Shown: positions 49,100-58,955 of the stretch, one piece after another
Layout: every line of letters begins with the position of its first letter
How positions within the stretch are numbered: the stretch's first letter is position 1
Source of the DNA: Thermobispora bispora DSM 43833
GTDB taxonomy: Bacteria > Actinomycetota > Actinomycetes > Streptosporangiales > Streptosporangiaceae
Length of the DNA stretch: 64,000 nucleotides
Direction: 5' to 3'
Assembly: GCF_000092645.1 (NCBI RefSeq)
Contig: NC_014165.1
Span: forward strand, 434,001 to 498,000
Notes under the pieces: model-generated
The model's input: the letters and a program-made list of their open reading frames with translations, nothing else
Databases searched by the model: none
What the model was told of the DNA's origin: nothing
Program-made: the position numbers and the translations under genes

Positions 49100-50640
49100 G
49101 GCGCGGCGCGCCCACCCTCCGGGAGCTGCTCGGCCACCCCCGGCTCGCCGCGGCCGTCCCGCTCGCCGGGGAGGACGACCTGGACCGGCCGGTCACCGGG
49201 GTCACGTTGATCGACCCCGCGGACACCTCCCCGGTGCAGGCCGGGGACATCGCGCTCTGCCCCGCCGTACCGCCCGGGTTCCTCAGCGGCTGGCGGCTCG
49301 ACGCCACCCTCCGCCGCCTCCACGACCAGCGGGCGGCCGCGCTCGCCGTGCCCGTGGGGGAGAACGGCGCCCTGCTCGACTCCACCCGGCAGCTCGCCCG
49401 GCACCTCCACCTGCCGGTCCTCGGCCTCCGTACGGCGCCGCTGCGCTGGGCGGGCGAGGCGATCGCCCTGGTGCACGCGCCCGAGGTGGACGCGGCCGAG
49501 GTGCTGCGCCGGGCGCACCGGGCGCTCACCCGGGAGCCGATGAGCCCGCAGGAGGTCGCCCGCGCGCTGAGCGGGATCCTCGACCGGCCGGTGGGGGTGT
49601 TCTCCCCGGACGGCACCCCGACCGGGGTCACCCCGGAGCCGTCGCCCCGGTTCAACCCGCGGGCCACGGTCGCGCAGATCGTCACCGAGCACGGCCGGAC
49701 CACGGTCGCCGTCCCGGTGCCCGGGACCACGGTCGGCGCCGTGGACCTGTGGCTGGCCGCCGCCCTCGGCCAGGCCCCCGCCTACTGGGCGGCCGCCGTC
49801 CGGGACGTGCTGCAGGCCGGCGCCCTGGCCGTCCAGCGCTGGCAGGCGGTCCGCCGGGTGGTGCTGGAACGGGACGCCCGGTTGCGCGCCGGGCTCTTCA
49901 GCGACCTGCTCGAGGGCCGGCTCGGGACCGGCGACGTGCCGCGGGAGCGCGCCAGCGAGATCGGCTGGCGGCTGGACGGCTGGCACGTGGCGTTCCACAT
50001 CGCCGCCCTGGGGCAGGTCGACCTGCTCCGGCACACGGACGCGGTGAGCGCCGCCATCGCCGCCGAGGGGATCGACGCGGCCGTGGTGGAGCGCGGTGAC
50101 GGCTGGTCCGGGTGGACCACCACCCGGGACGAGCCGGACCAGGACGCCGACCGGGAGCTGCTCGCCGCGCTCCGGCGCGTCCGGCGCCGGCTCGCCACCC
50201 GGTTCGACTGCGCGATCGGCGTCGGCCGCGCGTACCTCGGCCCGGCCGGGCTCACCCGGAGCCTCGCCGAGGCGTGGGACGCGGCCCGGCTCGCCCGGGG
50301 CCGGCCCCAGGCCGGGCGGCTGGCGCACATCGACCGGCTCGGGCTGGCCCAGCTGCTGGTGGCGTGGGCGAGCACCGAGACGTTCGCGCCGACCGCGGCC
50401 CGGCTGCTCAAACCCCTGGAGTCGCAGCCGGGCGACCTGATCGCCACGCTCACCGCCTACCTCGACGCCGGGGGATCGGTGGCCGAGACCGCGGCGGTCC
50501 TCGGCGTGCACCGCAACACGGTCACCGCCCGGCTGCGCCGGATCGAGGAGCTGCTCACCGTGGACCTGGCCAACCCGGACGACCGGCTCGCCCTGCACCT
50601 GGCCTGCCGGGTCACCCAGGGCCGGCAGTCCGGCGGGTGA
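49096..50640 (+). CDS. PucR-family transcriptional regulator
   Basis: 514 residues. An N-terminal PucR purine-catabolism-type domain (about 5-120, TLRELLGHPRLAAAVPLAGE), a GGDEF-like middle region (about 320-430) and the C-terminal PucR HTH (about 455-505: SVAETAAVLGVHRNTVTARL, then RRIEELL). Encoded as last gene of the permease-hydantoinase-DUF917 operon, it probably senses the substrate and controls the cluster. Confidence 0.9.
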   Translation: MRRGAPTLRELLGHPRLAAAVPLAGEDDLDRPVTGVTLIDPADTSPVQAGDIALCPAVPPGFLSGWRLDATLRRLHDQRAAALAVPVGENGALLDSTRQLARHLHLPVLGLRTAPLRWAGEAIALVHAPEVDAAEVLRRAHRALTREPMSPQEVARALSGILDRPVGVFSPDGTPTGVTPEPSPRFNPRATVAQIVTEHGRTTVAVPVPGTTVGAVDLWLAAALGQAPAYWAAAVRDVLQAGALAVQRWQAVRRVVLERDARLRAGLFSDLLEGRLGTGDVPRERASEIGWRLDGWHVAFHIAALGQVDLLRHTDAVSAAIAAEGIDAAVVERGDGWSGWTTTRDEPDQDADRELLAALRRVRRRLATRFDCAIGVGRAYLGPAGLTRSLAEAWDAARLARGRPQAGRLAHIDRLGLAQLLVAWASTETFAPTAARLLKPLESQPGDLIATLTAYLDAGGSVAETAAVLGVHRNTVTARLRRIEELLTVDLANPDDRLALHLACRVTQGRQSGG

Positions 50641-50976
50641 GGCGGCCGGGCGGTTCTCCCGTACGGCACCGCGGGCGGTGGGGTGGCGCTCCGCCGGGAT
50701 GCCGCCGCGACGGGAGCCACCCGGCGTCCGGCCTCGGCGGGCCGGGACCGGTCGCCGCCGGGGCGCGTGCGCGGGTGATGCCGCGGGCCCGTCCCGGCGG
50801 ACGTCATATCGGCGCCGCGGGCCCGGCGTCACGGGTCCGGCCGGGCACGCCGGGCGGCATCGCGGAAGTGCCGGAGGCGGCGGGTACACCGCGGGAGCGT
50901 AAGGAGAAGGGCGAGGTTTCCTCGATCGTCCGTGCACGCCCGGGTGGTGGACGGTAGCGCTCCGTAACGTGGAGCC
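50641..50976. other. Gene-free spacer
   Basis: 336 bp; only GC-artefact frames. A promoter for the methyltransferase gene is expected near the end but no clear hexamers are visible. Confidence 0.4.
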
Positions 50977-51990
50977 ATGACCCGGACCCCCTATGTGGCG
51001 CGCCACCGGTCGCGCCTCGGCTACCGGCTGGCCTACGCGCTGCGCCACCCCGGCAAGGTCTGGCCGTACCTGAGACGGCTGACCCGTGACGCGCGGCTGC
51101 GGCTCACCACGCGGGACCACATCTCCTACTACCGCGCGGTGATGCGCGCCGACATCAAGGAGATGGGACCCGACGCCGCGATCGGCAGCCACAGCCGCCG
51201 GAGCTGGCTCCGGGTCGGCAAGATGCAGTTCGACTACCTCATCGCCCACGGGCTCTCCCCGCAGGACCGGGTGCTCGACATCGGCTGCGGCAACCTGCGG
51301 CTCGGCTGGCGGCTCATCCACTACCTGGAGCCCGGGCACTACTACGGGATCGACATCTCCCCGGAGATCCTGCTCGCCGCCGCCGACACCGTCGCCTGGT
51401 ACGGCCTGCAGGCCAAGCTGCCCTACCTGGCCCTGGTGGACGACCTCACCTTCGCCGCGCTGCCGGACGCGTACTTCACCGTGGTGCACGCGCACAGCGT
51501 GTTCTCGCACAGCCCCATCGAGGTGATCGACGAGTGCCTGCGCCACGTGGGCCGGATCCTCCACCCCGATGGCTTCTTCGACTTCACCTTCGACCGCACG
51601 GAGAAGGAAGAGCACCACGTGCTGCGGGAGGACTTCTACTACCGCACCGAGACCCTGGTGGAGCTCGCCGCGCGGTACGGGCTGCGAGCCGAGTTCATGG
51701 CGGACTGGGAGCGGTACCGGCACAAGCAGTCCCGGATCCGCGTCCGGCACGCGCGCCGCCGGGCCGTCGGCCGTGGCGAGGGCGGCAGACGCCCCGGCGG
51801 GCGGGCGGTGAGGTCACCGGTGAGCCGGCCGGCGGTCACCGGGCGGGCGCGGGAGGCCGCCGTGGGCGGGCGCGGGAGGCCGCCGTCCCGCAGCCGGTCG
51901 GCCGCTCTCCCGGGCATCCCGCGCAGGCGGGTGATCAGACCCGCCGGAAGAGGGCGGCGAGGGCCTGGCCGCCGCCGATGCACATGGTGA
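50977..51990 (+). CDS. SAM-dependent methyltransferase (class I)
   Basis: 337 residues as read. Motif [13 protein letters not shown] (99-110) and motif [11 protein letters not shown] establish a Rossmann methyltransferase; [16 protein letters not shown] is the motif-III strand region. Residues after about 255 are Arg/Gly/Pro repeats without domain character and run 56 bp into the opposite-strand thiolase gene, so the functional protein is probably about 255 residues and the tail results from a lost stop codon. Substrate unknown. Confidence 0.8.
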   Translation: MTRTPYVARHRSRLGYRLAYALRHPGKVWPYLRRLTRDARLRLTTRDHISYYRAVMRADIKEMGPDAAIGSHSRRSWLRVGKMQFDYLIAHGLSPQDRVLDIGCGNLRLGWRLIHYLEPGHYYGIDISPEILLAAADTVAWYGLQAKLPYLALVDDLTFAALPDAYFTVVHAHSVFSHSPIEVIDECLRHVGRILHPDGFFDFTFDRTEKEEHHVLREDFYYRTETLVELAARYGLRAEFMADWERYRHKQSRIRVRHARRRAVGRGEGGRRPGGRAVRSPVSRPAVTGRAREAAVGGRGRPPSRSRSAALPGIPRRRVIRPAGRGRRGPGRRRCTW

Positions 51991-53116
51991 CCACGCCGAG
52001 CTCCTTGTCGTGGCGGACCAGGTGCTTGGCGACCCGGAGGGTGAGGATCGCCCCGGTCGCCCCGACCGGGTGGCCGAGGGCGATCGCCCCGCCGTACGGG
52101 TTGGTCTTCTCCGGGTCGAGCCCGGCGTCGCGGATCACCGCGACCGCCTGGGCGGCGAACGCCTCGTTCACCTCGAAGACGTCGATGTCCTTGGGGCCGG
52201 TGCCGGTCCGCTCGAACAGCTTGCGGAGGGCGAGCACGGGGGCGTAGCCCATCAGCTCGGGCTCCATCGCGGCGGTGACCACGGCCTCGAGGCTCACCAG
52301 CGCGCGCAGCCCGCGCTCGGCGGCGACCGACTCCCGGGTGAGCACCAGCGCGGCCGCGCCGTCGTTGATGCCCGAGGCGTTGCCCGCGGTGACCGTGCCG
52401 TTCTCCTCGAAGACCGGCTTCAGCCGGGCGAGGGCCTCCAGGGTGGTGTCCGGCCGCGGGTGCTCGTCCGCCTCGACCGTGTACGGCTTGCGGCCCTTCA
52501 CCTCGACCGGGGTGATCTCCTCGGCGAACGCGGCCTTCGCCTCCGGGCTTGCCGCGCGGCGCTGGGAGCGGAGCGCGAACTCGTCCTGCTCCTGCCGGGA
52601 CACCCCGTACTTGCGGGCGACGGCCTCGGCGGTGCGGCCCATGTGGATGTTGTGGAACGGGTCGGTGAGCATCATCACCGTGCCGTCGTAGAGGGTGCGG
52701 TCGCCGAGCTTGTAGCCGGAGCGGGCGCCGAAGTCGTAGAACGGCATCCGGCTCATCGACTCGTCGCCGCCGGCCACCGCGAAGTCGATGTCACCCCAGC
52801 GGAGCTGCATGGCCGCCGACCACACCGCCTGCAGGCCGCTGCCGCAGAGCCGGTTGACCGTGTACGCGGGGGTGCCGACCGGCAGGCCGGCCGCGACCGC
52901 CACCCGCCGGGCGTTGTAGGCGTCCGGGCCCACCTGGCCGATGCAGCCCATCACCACCTCGCCGACGTCCGAGCCGTCCACGCCGGCGCGGCGCAGCGCC
53001 TCCCGCACCGCGATGGCGCCGAGCTCGTGCGCAGGCACGTCCTTCAGCGCTCCACCGAAGCTGCCGACCGGAGTCCGCGCCCCGTCGATCACCAGGATCT
53101 TCTCGCCAGATTCCAT
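51935..53116 (-). CDS. Acetyl-CoA acetyltransferase (thiolase)
   Basis: 393 residues from ATG 53116; an in-frame ATG at 53131 is too close to its RBS. Nucleophile Cys91 in [10 protein letters not shown], His349 in GHPVGATG, Cys379 in CIGGGQA: a complete thiolase site. Catalyses reversible Claisen condensation of two acetyl-CoA or degradative thiolysis. No obvious beta-oxidation partner adjacent. A 40-bp AT-rich dyad lies about 95 bp upstream. Confidence 0.92.
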   Translation of the reverse strand: MESGEKILVIDGARTPVGSFGGALKDVPAHELGAIAVREALRRAGVDGSDVGEVVMGCIGQVGPDAYNARRVAVAAGLPVGTPAYTVNRLCGSGLQAVWSAAMQLRWGDIDFAVAGGDESMSRMPFYDFGARSGYKLGDRTLYDGTVMMLTDPFHNIHMGRTAEAVARKYGVSRQEQDEFALRSQRRAASPEAKAAFAEEITPVEVKGRKPYTVEADEHPRPDTTLEALARLKPVFEENGTVTAGNASGINDGAAALVLTRESVAAERGLRALVSLEAVVTAAMEPELMGYAPVLALRKLFERTGTGPKDIDVFEVNEAFAAQAVAVIRDAGLDPEKTNPYGGAIALGHPVGATGAILTLRVAKHLVRHDKELGVVTMCIGGGQALAALFRRV

Positions 53117-53211
53117 CGCCGAACCCCTCATCTCCTTCAGCCCGCGAGGTGGCCGTGCCGTACGGCCGGCCCGGGTGGGCCGTGCGCCCGACCGACGTGA
53201 ACCATGGGGAA

Positions 53212-53251
53212 TTACTTTGACATCCTATTAATTAGTAGGACGTCAAAGTAA
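53212..53251. promoter_or_regulatory. AT-rich 16-bp inverted repeat upstream of the thiolase gene
   Basis: TTACTTTGACATCCTA (53212-53227) and TAGGACGTCAAAGTAA (53236-53251) are complementary at 15 of 16 positions around TTAATTAG. The sequence is strikingly AT-rich for this genome. Its position (96 bp before the start) fits an operator for a dimeric regulator; a promoter within it is also possible. Confidence 0.6.
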
Positions 53252-53853
53252 AGAGCGCCAGGGCCATGCCGGCGCCGGCCTCCCAGCCGCGGTGCCGATA
53301 ACAAGGTGCACCCCGGCAGTATCCGCCGCCGGTCCCCGCCGGGATCGACCGGGGTTCGGTTTCGCGCGCGCTCGTGTTCCCCTGCCCGGTGGCCACTCCG
53401 CGGGCGGCCATCCGGTTTCCCATGGCGGTTCTCTTCAGGGCTCGATCGTCCGGTCCGGTGCGGCGAGTCTTCGCGACCGGGGATCCGGTACGCATGCCCG
53501 GTGATCCGGGTTTCGCACTCGGCACGGTTCCGGTGCCCCGGCGCTCCGGACTCGTGGCCGCCGACGATGCGCTGGGCCCGGTCCGGGTGCCGGGCGGCGA
53601 CGTGCGCCCACGCCTTGATCAGCATGTCGTGGTCCTTGGCGTAGGAGACGGCCGCCGTCGCCGGCCGGGCACGAGCGCGGGCCGGCGTCGTGCCCGGCGC
53701 CTCGGCCGGGCGTCCGGGCACAACGCTCCCGGCGGGCGCGGCTCTCGCCGATCGCTCTTCCGGATGGATCGGCCGTGGCGGCGGAACGCCGCCGGAGGCC
53801 CGAGCGGGGTGGGCGTCGGGCCCCGGGGGATCAGCGCGCCGCGGGGGAGGCGC
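53252..53853. other. Gene-free region
   Basis: About 600 bp between the thiolase promoter and the ArsR gene end. Open frames are low-complexity and unsupported. No structure stands out. Confidence 0.45.
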
Positions 53854-54225
53854 TCACGCGGTCCCGGCCTGCACCGCGGGCGCCGGGCCGATCACGGCGG
53901 CGAGCTTGGCCAGCACCTCGGGGTTGGCCCGGTAATACACCCAGGTGCCCCGGCGATCGCCCTCGATGAGCCCGGCCTGCCGGAGCACCTTCAGGTGGTG
54001 GCTGATCGTCGGCGGGGTGACGTCGAAGGCGACGGTCAGGTCGCACACGCACACCTCCCCGCCCTCGTGGCTGGCGATCAGCGACAGCAGGCGGAGCCGT
54101 ACCGGGTCCGCGAGCGCCTTGAAGAGCGGCGCGATCTCGGCCGCCTCGTCCTCCGAGAGCGGCTTGCAGGTCAGCGGTGCGCACCAGGTCGCCGCGCCCG
54201 CCGCTAACCGGTCCTGTATCGACAT
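53854..54225 (-). CDS. ArsR/SmtB-family metalloregulator with CxC motif
   Basis: 123 residues. The winged helix is VRLRLLSLIASHEGGEV, then VCVCDLTVAFDVTPPTISHH. Cys59 and Cys61 form the alpha-3 C-x-C thiolate site for As(III)/Sb(III) or soft metals, with extra Cys15 and Cys20 near the N-terminus. No arsenate reductase or ArsB/Acr3 gene lies nearby, so the regulon must be elsewhere or the protein regulates the divergent amidohydrolase, which is unlikely. Start ATG 54225. Confidence 0.87.
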   Translation of the reverse strand: MSIQDRLAAGAATWCAPLTCKPLSEDEAAEIAPLFKALADPVRLRLLSLIASHEGGEVCVCDLTVAFDVTPPTISHHLKVLRQAGLIEGDRRGTWVYYRANPEVLAKLAAVIGPAPAVQAGTA

Positions 54226-54618
54226 ATCGCTGACTCGTCTCCCATCTCTGTCATGCTCTGCGTCGTCGTTCGACGCTCGTGTGATCGGTCGCCCGGGTGC
54301 CCCCGCCCCGGGCATGAGAGGTCCATCTCCGCGCTCCGTCCACCCGGCGCCCCGCCTGAAGGGCGGTGGAGTCCCGGTCCACGCCGCCCGCGCCACGCCG
54401 TACGGCCGCCTGGCCCGCCGAGCCGTGCCAGGCCGCGCCGGGCTCCGCTGGAGACCGCCCGCCCTCGCCGCCCGGGGAACCTGATAGGCCTCGCCTGCGA
54501 TCACGCAGGGCGATCCGCCGATCACCGAACAAGATCGTGACCAGCGGGCCGGGCACCGGCATGATGCGGGCATGAGAGATCCGTGGACCCCCATGAGAAA
54601 GGGACCGGAGGTGCGGCG
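54226..54618. other. Divergent spacer ArsR/amidohydrolase
   Basis: 393 bp with no supported gene. Promoters for both flanking genes must be here; none is clear. Confidence 0.4.
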
Positions 54619-55872
54619 GTGAGCGCCTTCGTCCTCGAGAACGCCAACCTCCTCGACCTGGAGAGCGGCGAGTTCCGGCCCGCCACCAGCGTGCGCGTGG
54701 AGGGCGACCGCATCGTCGAGGTCTCCGAGCCCGGCGCCACCCTCACCGCGCCGGACGACGTGCCCCGCCTGGCCGCCGGTGGCCGCACGCTCCTGCCCGG
54801 GCTCATCGACGCCCACGTCCACGCCGCCATCACCACGATGGACTTCGCGGCCTTGGGCCGCCGGGCGTACACCCGCATCGGCATCGAGGCCAAGGCGATC
54901 CTCGAGCGCATGCTGCGGCGGGGCTTCACCACCGTGCGCGACGCGGGCGGCCTCGACGCCGGGCTCAAGGAGGCGCTCCAGCTCGGCCTCATCAGCGGCC
55001 CCCGGGTGTTCCGCTCGGGCCGGGTGCTCTCCCAGACCGGCGGGCATGGCGACACCATCCCCCCGAACCCGGCGGCCGAGCCGCACCTGTGCGCCTGCTC
55101 GATCCACTCCACCGGCTTCGCCCACATCGCCGACGGGCCCGACGCCGTACGGCGGGCCGTCCGGGAGGAGCTGAAGGGCGGCGCCGACCAGATCAAGGTG
55201 ATGGCCGGCGGCGGGGTGGCCAGCCCCAGCGACCCGATCGACATGGTGCAGTACAGCGAGGAGGAGATCCGGGTCGCGGTGGAGGAGGCCGCCCGCCGGC
55301 GCACCTACGCCTTCGCCCACGCCTACGTCCCCGACGCCATCGTCCAGGCGGTGCGGGCCGGTGTCCGCTCGATCGAGCACGGCAACCTCATCGACGCCGA
55401 GGCCGCCCGGGTCATGGCCGAGCACGGCTGCTACCTCGTCCCCACCCTCGTCACGTACGACCAGCTCGTCGAGCTCGGGCGGCAGCTCAGCCTGCCGCCC
55501 GAGAGCATGGCCAAGCTCGACGCGGTGGTGAACGCCGGCAAGAGCGCCATCGAGACCGCGCTCGCCGCCGGGGTGCGGATCGGGTTCGGCACCGACCTGC
55601 TCGGCGAGACCCACGACGCCCAGTCGAAGGAGTTCCTGCTGCGCGCGGAGGTGCAACCGCCGCTCGACGTGCTCCGCTCCGCCACCCTCGTCAACGCCGA
55701 GCTCCTCGGCAAGACCGGCGAGCTCGGGGTGATCGCGCCCGGCGCCTACGCCGACCTGCTCCTGGTGGACGGCGATCCCCTCGCCGACATCTCCGTCCTC
55801 ACCGGCCAGGGCGAGCGCCTCGACCTCATCGTCCGGGGCGGCGAGATCGTGGTGAACCGGCTGCCGGGGTGA
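54619..55872 (+). CDS. Metal-dependent amidohydrolase (imidazolonepropionase/prolidase-like)
   Basis: 417 residues from GTG 54619, seven bases after GGAGG. The composite barrel has HVH metal ligands (66-68, LIDAHVHAAI), a lysine-bearing ADQIKVMAGGG strand, AFAHAYV and IEHGN histidines, and GFGTDLLGE with the final Asp. The group includes Xaa-Pro dipeptidases, carboxypeptidase-like and imidazolone-type hydrolases; the sequence does not fix the substrate. It ends 200 bp before the terminator shared with the GH11 gene. Confidence 0.87.
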   Translation: MSAFVLENANLLDLESGEFRPATSVRVEGDRIVEVSEPGATLTAPDDVPRLAAGGRTLLPGLIDAHVHAAITTMDFAALGRRAYTRIGIEAKAILERMLRRGFTTVRDAGGLDAGLKEALQLGLISGPRVFRSGRVLSQTGGHGDTIPPNPAAEPHLCACSIHSTGFAHIADGPDAVRRAVREELKGGADQIKVMAGGGVASPSDPIDMVQYSEEEIRVAVEEAARRRTYAFAHAYVPDAIVQAVRAGVRSIEHGNLIDAEAARVMAEHGCYLVPTLVTYDQLVELGRQLSLPPESMAKLDAVVNAGKSAIETALAAGVRIGFGTDLLGETHDAQSKEFLLRAEVQPPLDVLRSATLVNAELLGKTGELGVIAPGAYADLLLVDGDPLADISVLTGQGERLDLIVRGGEIVVNRLPG

Positions 55873-56074
55873 GCGGGCAGCTCCGCGGAGCCGGATCCCC
55901 AGCGCGTGGCACGCCTCGGGCGGTCGTCCTCGCGCCGCTCGCGCTTCGCACCTCCTTCCGCATGTCACTCGGGCCGGCACCTCGTCGAGGCGATCACCGC
56001 CGGCGGGGAGAGGTCACCGCGTCCGCGGGCAGATGGCGCGACGCGGTCGCCGGGTGATCGCCGGACGGCAGCGC

Positions 56075-56106
56075 GTGGCGCGGCGGTCGGCGGACCGCCG
56101 CGCCAC
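56075..56106. terminator. Bidirectional terminator between amidohydrolase and GH11 xylanase
   Basis: A perfect 14-bp stem (56075-56088 with 56093-56106) with GGCG loop, 24 bases after the xylanase stop. No U-tract. Confidence 0.75.
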
Positions 56107-56129
56107 GGTGCGGTGGACGGGCTGAACCG

Positions 56130-57134
56130 TCAGGCCACCCGGCAGGTCACGCTCGGCCAGCTCCAGTTGCCGTTGTGCATGATCGTGAAACCGAACGTGT
56201 TCCCGCTGCCGTTGGGCCTCATGGTCATCACGTTGCCTGTGTAATCCCAGGTCGGATTGCCGTTCCAGGTGGCGATGATCTTCTGCGGCGGGGTCACGGT
56301 GACCGTGACGACCCAGTTGTCGGTGCCGGTGACCTGGACCGACAGGTTGAACCGGTCGGCCCACACCTGGCCCGGGATGATCGTGGCCTGGCAGCCACCG
56401 CCGCCACCGCCACCGCCGCCACCGGGCGGAGGCGTGGTGCCGCCACCGCCGCCGGTGCCCAGGGTGACGTTGGAGTTGCCGCTGCTCTGGTAGCCCTCGG
56501 TGGCCATGATCATGTAGTCGAAGCTGCCGAGCTGCATCCCCGCGCGGGCCCAGGCGTCGAAGTGGTTGCCGGTGGTGATGGTGCCGCTGGTCCGCTTCGA
56601 CTGCCGGACGCTCCAGAACTGCTTGAAGGTCCGGGTGCCCTCGATGGAGGGGGCGTTGTACCGGGTCGTCTCGTAGATGTCGTAGGTGCCGCCGTCGGTG
56701 GTGACGGTGCCCTTGTAGGTGCCCGTCGGCCGGTAGGTGCCCCAGCTCTCGACGATGTAGTACTCGACGAGCGGGTTACGGGTCCACCCGTACAGCGCCA
56801 GGTAGGCGTTGCCGGACGGGTTGAAGCTGGCCGAGTAGGTCACCGTCCGGCGGCCGCCGGTGGCCCAGCCCTTACCCGCGACGAAGTTCCCGGTGTTCCA
56901 CCACGAGGTGCTGTAGTTCCCGCCCGATCCGAGGGTCATCGAGACCGTGCCGGGGGCATCGGTCCAGAAGGAGTAGAAGTAGCCGTCGTGGTAGCCGGTC
57001 TGGTTCGAGCTGATCGTCTGGGCGTGGGCGGTGCCGACCGACATCGTCAGCCCGGTGATCACCGCCACGGCTAAGGCGCAGATCCGGCCGATGAACCTAC
57101 GGCCGCGCCCGTGGCCTCTCGGGGACCTGAACAT
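56130..57134 (-). CDS. Secreted GH11 endo-beta-1,4-xylanase with CBM2
   Basis: 334 residues from ATG 57134, preceded by GAGGAGG; a longer in-frame start adds 36 residues before the signal peptide and is unlikely. Signal peptide 1-38 (ends GTAHA), GH11 jelly roll (about 40-225), Gly/Pro linker (about 226-247) and a CBM2-type module (248-334, Cys-bounded). Nucleophile Glu124 in PLVEYYIVE and acid/base Glu213 in [10 protein letters not shown] are intact. It hydrolyses the xylan backbone outside the cell and would cooperate with the CBM2 esterase at 1.2 kb, with which it shares an upstream dyad. Confidence 0.94.
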   Translation of the reverse strand: MFRSPRGHGRGRRFIGRICALAVAVITGLTMSVGTAHAQTISSNQTGYHDGYFYSFWTDAPGTVSMTLGSGGNYSTSWWNTGNFVAGKGWATGGRRTVTYSASFNPSGNAYLALYGWTRNPLVEYYIVESWGTYRPTGTYKGTVTTDGGTYDIYETTRYNAPSIEGTRTFKQFWSVRQSKRTSGTITTGNHFDAWARAGMQLGSFDYMIMATEGYQSSGNSNVTLGTGGGGGTTPPPGGGGGGGGGGCQATIIPGQVWADRFNLSVQVTGTDNWVVTVTVTPPQKIIATWNGNPTWDYTGNVMTMRPNGSGNTFGFTIMHNGNWSWPSVTCRVA

Positions 57135-57710
57135 GAGCGCTGCTTCCCTCCTCGTGAGGTTGCGGAGGTGCGTTGGCGTGCGTGCCACGCGTCCGGGGCC
57201 GGCGGTCGCGTGCTCCGCGACCGGCCGGCCGAACCGCGGCACCGGATCGGTGTGGCGTCAGTGTTCGATCGGCCCCGACAGGCCGTCAACGAACGTGTCA
57301 GCTCGTGAAGATCTTCGGAACCGTCGTCCCTGGTCATCGGGGATATGTGACCGATCTCGCGTGCGGATTGCCATGAAAATTTCGGAAACATATCGAAACA
57401 GATGGGTGTGGGCGATGTCCACCCGTTGAGCGAGATCGGCGCTGAGCAGGGCGAGGCGCGCCACACCCGCTCTCGGAAGGGATCGGCCGGTCGAAACCGG
57501 TGGCGGTCCACCGCCCGGGTACGCCGAGCCGACCACCTCGGGATGAGCACTCCACCCTTGGGCAAAGCACTGTGGATCACGGGCCAGACCGGTCGGCACC
57601 CGCATCGGCCGGAGCCGATCTCTCGGCCGGCCGCCATGTCCGCCCACTACCCCTAGGGGGATGGGGAACCGGGGCGTCCGAGGTGCTGACTCAAGGTCCC
57701 TCGGTCCCGG
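57135..57710. other. Promoter region of GH11 gene and gene-free DNA
   Basis: 576 bp without a supported gene. It includes the GAAA-n-TTTC site at 57375-57383, a run of GAAAC repeats to 57399 and a CCCCTAGGGG palindrome at 57650-57659. Confidence 0.5.
57373..57399. promoter_or_regulatory. Candidate xylan-regulon operator upstream of GH11 gene
   Basis: ATGAAAATTTCGG followed by GAAAC and CGAAAC half-sites, about 240 bp upstream of the start. The core matches the esterase-upstream site at 2681-2692 in 11 of 12 bases. Confidence 0.5.
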
Positions 57711-58013
57711 TCAGCTGTGGAGCCAGCGGTCGTCCTGGTACTCGGGAGGGATCTCGTCCGTCCAGGGGTCGATGCCGCGTTGCTCCAGCTCCGCGAACCA
57801 GCGGTCCCGCCGGGACTCGGGCAGGCGGCTTCCGCACCACGGGCAGTAGTGGATCTCAATGAACGAGCGCCCGCCGTCGCGGACGATCAGGCCGTACTCC
57901 TGGAACCTGGCATCGAAGATCACGACGGCGTCCGGGCAGTCGAACGGGTCGTCATGCTCGGCGCAGCGCCACGCCACCCGGCGGGTCATCTCGGCACAGC
58001 AGTGCTCGCGCAT
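57711..58013 (-). CDS. Small Cys-rich conserved protein (DUF6980-like)
   Basis: 100 residues from ATG 58013. N-terminal HCCAEM and the zinc-ribbon-like YCPWCGSRLP near residue 70 suggest a metal site; between them lie strands (VVIFDARFQEYGLIV). The C-terminal segment ends in IPPEYQDDRWL. From memory it resembles DUF6980; function unknown. Probably co-transcribed after the MerR gene. Confidence 0.7.
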   Translation of the reverse strand: MREHCCAEMTRRVAWRCAEHDDPFDCPDAVVIFDARFQEYGLIVRDGGRSFIEIHYCPWCGSRLPESRRDRWFAELEQRGIDPWTDEIPPEYQDDRWLHS

Positions 58014-58178
58014 GCGCACCAGGGTCTCGCAGCGCGCGCTCCGCGTGCCGCGCACAGCGCGCATCCCGGGCGCGCCGGCTCCGCGCCGCCATCCGCCCGG
58101 GCGGAGCCGCCGGGGCAGGGGAGCGAGCGCGCCGCCGATCCGGACCCGTGGCCCGCGAGGGCCGGGCCGTCCCGCCGG

Positions 58179-58865
58179 TCAGCCCTGCCGGGCGCGCAGG
58201 AAGGCCTCGAGGTCGGCGGCGCCAGTGAGCATGGCCCGTCCCCGGGCGGCCAGCCGCTCCCGCCAGGAGCGGATCGCCGATTCCAGCGGCTCCACGCCCC
58301 CGGCCGCCCGCACCTGGGCGATCAGCGGGGCGATCTGCGCCAGCAGGTAACCGCCCCGCCGTAGCTGGTGCACCAACCGGGCGTCCCGGACGTCGGCCGC
58401 GCCGTACACCCGGTAGCCGGTGCGCGGATCGCGGCGCGGCCGGACCAGCCCGGCCTTCTCCCATTTGCGCAGCGTGGCGGGCCGTACGCCGAGCCGCCGG
58501 GCGAGCGCGCCGATGTGCACCCCGCCCGGCTCCGGCGGCGGGGCGGGCGCGAGGTCGCGCAGCGCGGCCTCGACCGCCTCGAGCGTGCGGCGGTCCTCCA
58601 GCAGCCGCGCGTGGCTCTCGTCGATGAGCCGCAGCGCCTCGTCGACCGCGCCCCGGTTCACCGCCTGCATGATCGCCGTCGCCATGGCGTGCCCGTGCCC
58701 GGCCACCAGGGAGAGGAACGCCCGCAGCGCCGCGGCGTGCACCGGGGTGTAGACGCGGTAGCCCGCGGCGGTGCGCCCGGCGGGCGGGAGGATGCCCGCG
58801 CTCTCGTAGTTCCGCACCGCCTGCGTGGACAGGCCGTGCTCGCGCGCCAGGTCCACCGGCCTCAT
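58179..58865 (-). CDS. Double-HTH MerR-family regulator (TioE-like)
   Basis: 228 residues. An N-terminal MerR HTH (1-40, AREHGLSTQAVRNYESAG) and a second MerR-type HTH (about 116-160, ALARRLGVRPATLRKWEKAG) around a helical middle, an arrangement seen in TioE-like proteins. It is divergent to the erythromycin-esterase-like gene, and TTGAAGGTTCA sites lie in both promoters, so it most likely controls itself and that gene in response to a drug. Confidence 0.87.
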   Translation of the reverse strand: MRPVDLAREHGLSTQAVRNYESAGILPPAGRTAAGYRVYTPVHAAALRAFLSLVAGHGHAMATAIMQAVNRGAVDEALRLIDESHARLLEDRRTLEAVEAALRDLAPAPPPEPGGVHIGALARRLGVRPATLRKWEKAGLVRPRRDPRTGYRVYGAADVRDARLVHQLRRGGYLLAQIAPLIAQVRAAGGVEPLESAIRSWRERLAARGRAMLTGAADLEAFLRARQG

Positions 58866-58879
58866 GGCTGCCCCGACGG

Positions 58880-58952
58880 TTGAAGGTTCACCGTATGAAT
58901 CGCCTGGAAAGGCGCGAAAAGTTTACATTGAAGGTTCAACGATACCGTAAAA
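58880..58952. promoter_or_regulatory. MerR operators and 19-bp-spacer promoter
   Basis: TTGAAGGTTCA occurs at 58880-58890 and, as the palindrome TTGAAGGTTCAA, at 58928-58939. The second lies between TTTACA (58922-58927) and GTAAAA (58947-58952), a 19-bp spacer, the hallmark of MerR-activated promoters. Confidence 0.65.
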
Positions 58953-58955
58953 GGT

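Noticed and set aside
48022-51750. 1242-codon minus-strand open frame
   Set aside because: Runs opposite DUF917-3, PucR and a methyltransferase; no motif or RBS, composition is a GC artefact.
53374-54207. 277-codon plus-strand frame before and over the ArsR gene
   Set aside because: Antisense to a clear ArsR gene for half its length; remainder low complexity.
57650-57659. CCCCTAGGGG palindrome
   Set aside because: Short and isolated; no nearby start codon it could clearly control.
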